A stretch of DNA of 64,000 nucleotides from Verrucomicrobiota bacterium (GTDB taxonomy: Bacteria; Verrucomicrobiota; Verrucomicrobiia; Limisphaerales; J093), in NCBI GenBank assembly GCA_027493615.1, contig JAOSKK010000005.1, positions 62,001 through 126,000 on the forward strand, read 5' to 3'. The translations under genes and the position numbers were made by a program. The notes under the pieces are model-generated. The model saw nothing but the letters and a program-made list of their open reading frames with translations. It ran no database searches and had not been told where the DNA came from. Each line of letters opens with the position of its first letter. Position 1 is the first letter of the stretch. Shown one piece after another: positions 60,687 through 64,000 of the stretch.

Positions 60687-61487
60687 ATGAACCGCATCGT
60701 CGAGCGCTTCGCGCGGCTGCGCGAGCGGGAACAGAAGGGTCTGGTCATCTACATCGGCGCCGGCGACCCGGACCTCGAGGCGACCCGGCAACTGGCGCTG
60801 GCGTTCGACGCGGCGGGAGTGGATATCCTCGAGCTTGGGGTCCCCTTCAGCGACCCGCTTGCCGACGGGCTGGTCAACCAACTCGCCGCCCAGCGCGGCC
60901 TCGGGTCGGGCACCACCCCCGCCCGGGTGCTCGAGACTGTCGCCGCCATCCGGCGCGAGTCGGCCATTCCCATCGTCCTTTACATCTACTACAACCTGCT
61001 GCACCGCCGCGGCGTGAAGGATTTCGTCACCGAGGCCGCCGGCGCCGGCGTGGACGGCCTGCTGGTGTTGGATCTCCCCCCGGAGGAAGCGGACGACTAC
61101 GCCGGCTGGATGCGGGCGGCGGGGCTGTGCCCGATCTGGCTCGTGGCACCCACCACGCCGGAGGAACGCATTGCCCAAATCGCCCGCCGGGCCAGCGGCT
61201 TCCTGTACTATGTGTCCCGCGAAGGCGTCACCGGCATGCAGACGACCGTCAGCAGCACCATCGGGACCATGACCGCCCGGATGCGCGCCCACACCGACCT
61301 CCCCCATCGCCGTGGGCTTCGGAATCTCCAACGCCGAACAGGCCCGTGCCGTGGCGCGGCACGCGGACGCCATCGTCGTGGGTAGCGCGGTGGTTGACCG
61401 GATCGCGCGCCTGGGCAAGTCCCCGCGCTGCTGCCGGAGGTGAGCGGCTTCGTGCGCTCGCTCGCCGAGGCCTTGCGCCCGGGCTGA
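60687..61487 (+). CDS. trpA: Tryptophan synthase alpha subunit, two frameshifts
   Basis: About 267 residues, normal length. Catalytic Glu and Asp in [15 protein letters not shown], plus [42 protein letters not shown] and the phosphate-binding [12 protein letters not shown]. Splits indole-3-glycerol phosphate to indole for TrpB. Frames break at a C5 run (61301-61305) and near 61425; the stop is at 61485-61487. No other trp gene is in the window; it follows an ACT protein by 12 bases and meets a DegT aminotransferase tail-to-tail after five bases. Confidence 0.95.
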
Positions 61488-61492
61488 GGAGG

Positions 61493-62731
61493 TCAGAGAC
61501 GACCGAGCGATCCCGCGGCACGGGCCACCTTCCCGATCGCTTCGGCGAGCGCTTCGATCTGGGCGTCCCCGGCCAGCAGCACATTCTGCGGCAGCCAGAC
61601 CGCGTCCCGACAGACCTGCTCGCAGACCGGACAGCTCACCTCCGCGTACGACACCCCCGTATGCGCCAGCGGTGCCCGGATCCCGTGCGGTGGGCCGAGG
61701 TGCGCCTCGCGAAAGACGCGGTTGGCGTAGAGCGGCCGGTACCACCCCTTCGAAGCCGGGACGCCTTCCGCATTCAAGGCCTCCACAAACCGGTCGCGTG
61801 AGGTCCCCAGGTCCTCCTCGTCCACGCGGAAGATGTAGAAGTGGTAGCTGCGCCGGGTGATGCGCGGGTCGGGCGGAAGCAGGCGCAAACCCGGCAACCC
61901 CGCCAGCGCCCGGTCCAGCCACGCGGCGCTGGCCTGCCGCCGCTCCCGTTGCGCCTCCGCCCGCGCCGTTTGCGCCAGCAGGACGGCGGCCTGGAATTCG
62001 GTGAGCCGCAGGTTGCTGCCCAGGACGTCGTGATCGTACCACGCCGCGCCCTTCCGCCGGCCACAGTGGGTGAAGCTCCGGCAGAGTTCGGCCAGTTCCT
62101 CGTCGTCCGTCACGAGCGCGCCACCCTCCCCCGCCGTCAGATTCTTGCTCATCTGGAAGCTGAACGTGCCCGCCGCGCCCAGCGTACCCGCGCCCCGCCC
62201 CCGCCACTGGCTGCCCCAGGCGTGGGCGGCATCCTCCAACACCGCCAACCGATGACGGCTGGCCACGGCGTTGAGCCGGTCCATGTCCGCCACACGACCG
62301 GCCACGTGCACCGGAATCAGGGCCCGGGTCCGCGGCGTGATCTTGCGCTCGACGTCCTGCGGATCCAGGCCGAGCGAACCGGGCTCGATGTCGGCAAAGA
62401 CCGGGATGGCCCCGACGGTCACGACCGCGCTGGCGGTGGCGATGAAGGAATATGGTGGAACAATCACCTCGTCGCCGGGCAGGACGCCCAGAGCCCGAAG
62501 GCCCATCTCGAGGGCGGTGGTGCCGTTGGTGCAGGACACCGCGAAGCGGGTGCCCTGGAAGCGCGCGAATGCCGCCTCGAACTCACGGACGCGCTCGCCG
62601 AACCACCACTGGCCGCTCTCGAGCACGGCGTTCAGCAGCCGGCGCTCGGTGTCGTCGAACACGGGCCAGGCGGGCCACGCAAAGCCACAGGTCGGGGGTG
62701 CCGCCGTGCACCGCGAGACGGGGAGGACCAT
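61493..62731 (-). CDS. DegT/DnrJ/EryC1-family PLP aminotransferase
   Basis: Intact, 412 residues, cytoplasmic (no signal). Motifs: SCTNGTTALEMGLRALG, GDEVIVPPYSFIATASA, DVERKITPRTRALIPVHVAG, VLEDAAHAWGS, and the Schiff-base lysine in FSFQMSKNLTAGEGGA. The family makes amino sugars for cell-surface glycans or natural products; the substrate is not fixed. A useful contrast to the Tat-exported homologue at 35.7 kb, with which it shares the same core motifs. Confidence 0.9.
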   Translation of the reverse strand: MVLPVSRCTAAPPTCGFAWPAWPVFDDTERRLLNAVLESGQWWFGERVREFEAAFARFQGTRFAVSCTNGTTALEMGLRALGVLPGDEVIVPPYSFIATASAVVTVGAIPVFADIEPGSLGLDPQDVERKITPRTRALIPVHVAGRVADMDRLNAVASRHRLAVLEDAAHAWGSQWRGRGAGTLGAAGTFSFQMSKNLTAGEGGALVTDDEELAELCRSFTHCGRRKGAAWYDHDVLGSNLRLTEFQAAVLLAQTARAEAQRERRQASAAWLDRALAGLPGLRLLPPDPRITRRSYHFYIFRVDEEDLGTSRDRFVEALNAEGVPASKGWYRPLYANRVFREAHLGPPHGIRAPLAHTGVSYAEVSCPVCEQVCRDAVWLPQNVLLAGDAQIEALAEAIGKVARAAGSLGRL

Positions 62732-62924
62732 GGACGCCGGAGGTCATGGCGGCTTCGGTTAACATCCCCCCGGCCGCAGGCAAGCGCGGCTTGGCCCGGG
62801 GGAGCATGGTTCCTGGGAGCCAGGGCGGACGCCTCAACGCAAAACCAACGAAGGGTCGGTCGGTTCTTCTCGGCATGGCAGTTCGCCTCGGTGTGCCGGC
62901 ACCCCGAACTCCATGCGGCAGGCC

Positions 62925-63002
62925 ATCCGCGAAATCCGGGAAATCCGCGGTGCCTAGTTGCCACTGCGACCCTCGACCGCGGATCTCCCGGATGACACGG
63001 AT
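62925..63002. repeat. Second hairpin family: 27-bp inverted repeat with 24-nt loop
   Basis: The 443-base gap 62732-63174 holds no gene. Arms 62925-62951 and 62976-63002 pair at 23 of 27 positions. Each arm is itself three 9-bp units (ATCCGCGAA, ATCCGGGAA, ATCCGCGGT on the left). It shares no sequence with the ATGTTCG hairpins of copies A-D. It lies between the divergent DegT gene and the outer-membrane-type ORF. Confidence 0.75.
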
Positions 63003-63174
63003 CAGGTCTGGCGCGGCGCGCCTCGAGGCCATGTCGGGTGGTACGGTCCATTCCTAAACCCGCGGATCCGCCGCGGCCTGCGGGCGGTTGCGAAGCGACC
63101 ACTTCGCCCCTGGCAGCGAGCGGTTGACCCCGGACGACACGACAAACGGCACCGGCTTTGAATAACCAATAGCA

Positions 63175-63729
63175 ATGCTAGACACATTGTGTTCTAATCT
63201 CATACAGCCGGTGTGTCGACGGGTTCCCCGCCCAAGGCTGGTCCCGTTGGCCCTGCTCGCCCTCGGCCTGGCCGCCAGTGTTTACGCCGGGGCCCCAGGC
63301 TGTGTCGCCGCCCGCGGCGGCATCTGCGTCCTGCCCAACCAACTGGGCATCCTCGGCAGCGGTGAAGCGGCCCCGCCCAGCCCGGGGTTTCAGGTGTTCT
63401 TCGGTTATCGCTGGCAGCACTCCGACCGCCATTTCCTGGACCCGGGTGTCAGCCACCGGTTCAGCCCCTGCTTCAGCAACCGCGAACGCAGCGTGCCCGA
63501 CCAGCAGTGGACCGAAGCGACCGGCATCTACCGGCACGGCGACGCGGCCTTTGCCGATTACCTCGTGATGTTCACCCTGAGCAAGTCGCCCCGACCCGCG
63601 CCGACCGCGCGACAGGTTCCCCCCGGGACTTCCACATCGTTCAGGCCGGGAAATGGCCGCGGACCGCCTCCGCCACCTCGGCCAGCCACGCGGCCCGTTG
63701 GTCGGGCGTGCTCACGATCATCGGGCTGA
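63175..63729 (+). pseudogene. Outer-membrane-type ORF, probably truncated or internally deleted
   Basis: The ATG at 63175 opens a frame with a signal peptide (LVPLALLALGLAASVYAGAPG) and beta-barrel-like sequence (GFQVFFGYRWQHSDRHFLDPG; HGDAAFADYLVMFTLSK). After residue ~140 the frame becomes Pro/Arg-rich, overlaps the converging quinone reductase by ~90 bases and does not resemble protein. Only ~135 residues look genuine, far short of a barrel of this sort, so I infer loss of part of the gene or a mis-join. An AT-rich stretch just upstream (63160-63190) is a possible promoter. Confidence 0.5.
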
Positions 63730-64000
63730 AGTTCCGCCGGAACACGGTGGGGACCCCGCACAAGGCGAAGACCACCTTGCGCCAATGCACCTCGAGCGGG
63801 TCGCCGAAGAGCGCTTCCTCCTTTTCCTGGGGTGTGTTGGCCGTGTTGAACACCAGCCCCACGCGCGCTTTCAGCAGGCCCACGGGCTTCGCACCACCCT
63901 GGCCGTCCGGGACAAACTGATACGCCCGACCGGCGCGCAAGACCCGGTCCTCCCACCCGCAGATGACGGCGGGAGGGCGGCTCCAGTAGTTCGGGTGGAC
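63641..64000 (-). CDS. Flavodoxin-fold NAD(P)H:quinone oxidoreductase (NQO1/MdaB-like), 5' part outside the window
   Basis: C-terminal 119 residues, open to the window edge. NYWSRPPAVICGWEDRVLR and GRAYQF match the active-site region of flavodoxin_2 quinone reductases, followed by VGLVFNTANTP and FRRNFSPMIVST. These FMN enzymes reduce quinones by two electrons in the cytoplasm. The stop at 63641 lies inside the converging outer-membrane-type ORF. Identity of the N-terminus is unknown. Confidence 0.8.
   Translation of the reverse strand, partial: VHPNYWSRPPAVICGWEDRVLRAGRAYQFVPDGQGGAKPVGLLKARVGLVFNTANTPQEKEEALFGDPLEVHWRKVVFALCGVPTVFRRNFSPMIVSTPDQRAAWLAEVAEAVRGHFPA

Overview
The window is 64 kb of GC-rich bacterial DNA with densely packed genes on both strands. 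The gene content suggests a Verrucomicrobiota member, probably Limisphaerales-like: a beta-propeller hybrid sensor kinase, Planctomycetes/Verrucomicrobia-type cytochrome domains, many Tat-exported oxidoreductases, and DUF5107-TPR proteins. This placement is inference; there is no rRNA or other phylogenetic anchor in the window. I saw no tRNA, rRNA, CRISPR array, prophage or insertion sequence.

Layout. 1-7 kb (minus): surface-polysaccharide genes (hexapeptide acetyltransferase, Gfo/Idh dehydrogenase, lipid-linked sugar phosphotransferase) followed upstream by a NarL-type regulator and its beta-propeller sensor kinase. 7-10.7 kb: grpE, dnaJ, rsmE, then a converging GT4 glycosyltransferase. 10.9-18.5 kb: two translationally coupled HEAT-repeat membrane proteins, a NamZ-like muramidase with an orphan OppD-type ATPase, and an M48 protease/LemA pair. 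19-31 kb: class V aminotransferase and thyA, a LamG-purple acid phosphatase, and a phosphonate-catabolism group (PbfA-like lyase, phnX, aldehyde dehydrogenase). 28-37 kb: a DUF5107-TPR protein, two secreted glycosidase-like proteins and a Tat-exported DegT-type protein. 37-41 kb: a giant tandem-cyclase/ATPase/TPR protein with the architecture of animal soluble adenylyl cyclase. 41-44 kb: a complete ECF nickel/cobalt importer. 44-48 kb: UroD-like protein, exported dehydrogenase, exported superoxide dismutase. 48-54.7 kb: feoB-feoA-feoA next to a beta-barrel/cytochrome fusion and a multiheme lipoprotein, resembling a porin-cytochrome conduit. 55-64 kb: xseA, ymdB-like phosphodiesterase, Ser/Thr kinase, ACT protein plus trpA, a second DegT aminotransferase, a truncated outer-membrane-type ORF and a partial quinone reductase.

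Two features run across the whole window. First, more than half of the recognisable genes, including housekeeping genes such as dnaJ, trpA, feoB and xseA, are broken by single-base frameshifts, several of them exactly at G/C homopolymers; this looks like sequence error rather than decay, so gene spans are given across the breaks. Second, an intergenic repeat family recurs at about 10.85, 18.65, 51.3 and 59.8 kb (with a hairpin-less copy at 37.2 kb): a 26-29 bp stem with a 19-20 nt loop, common flanks, and arrays of 7-bp repeats at the ends. A second, unrelated hairpin lies at 62.9 kb. This repeat element is the best candidate here for something not previously described.
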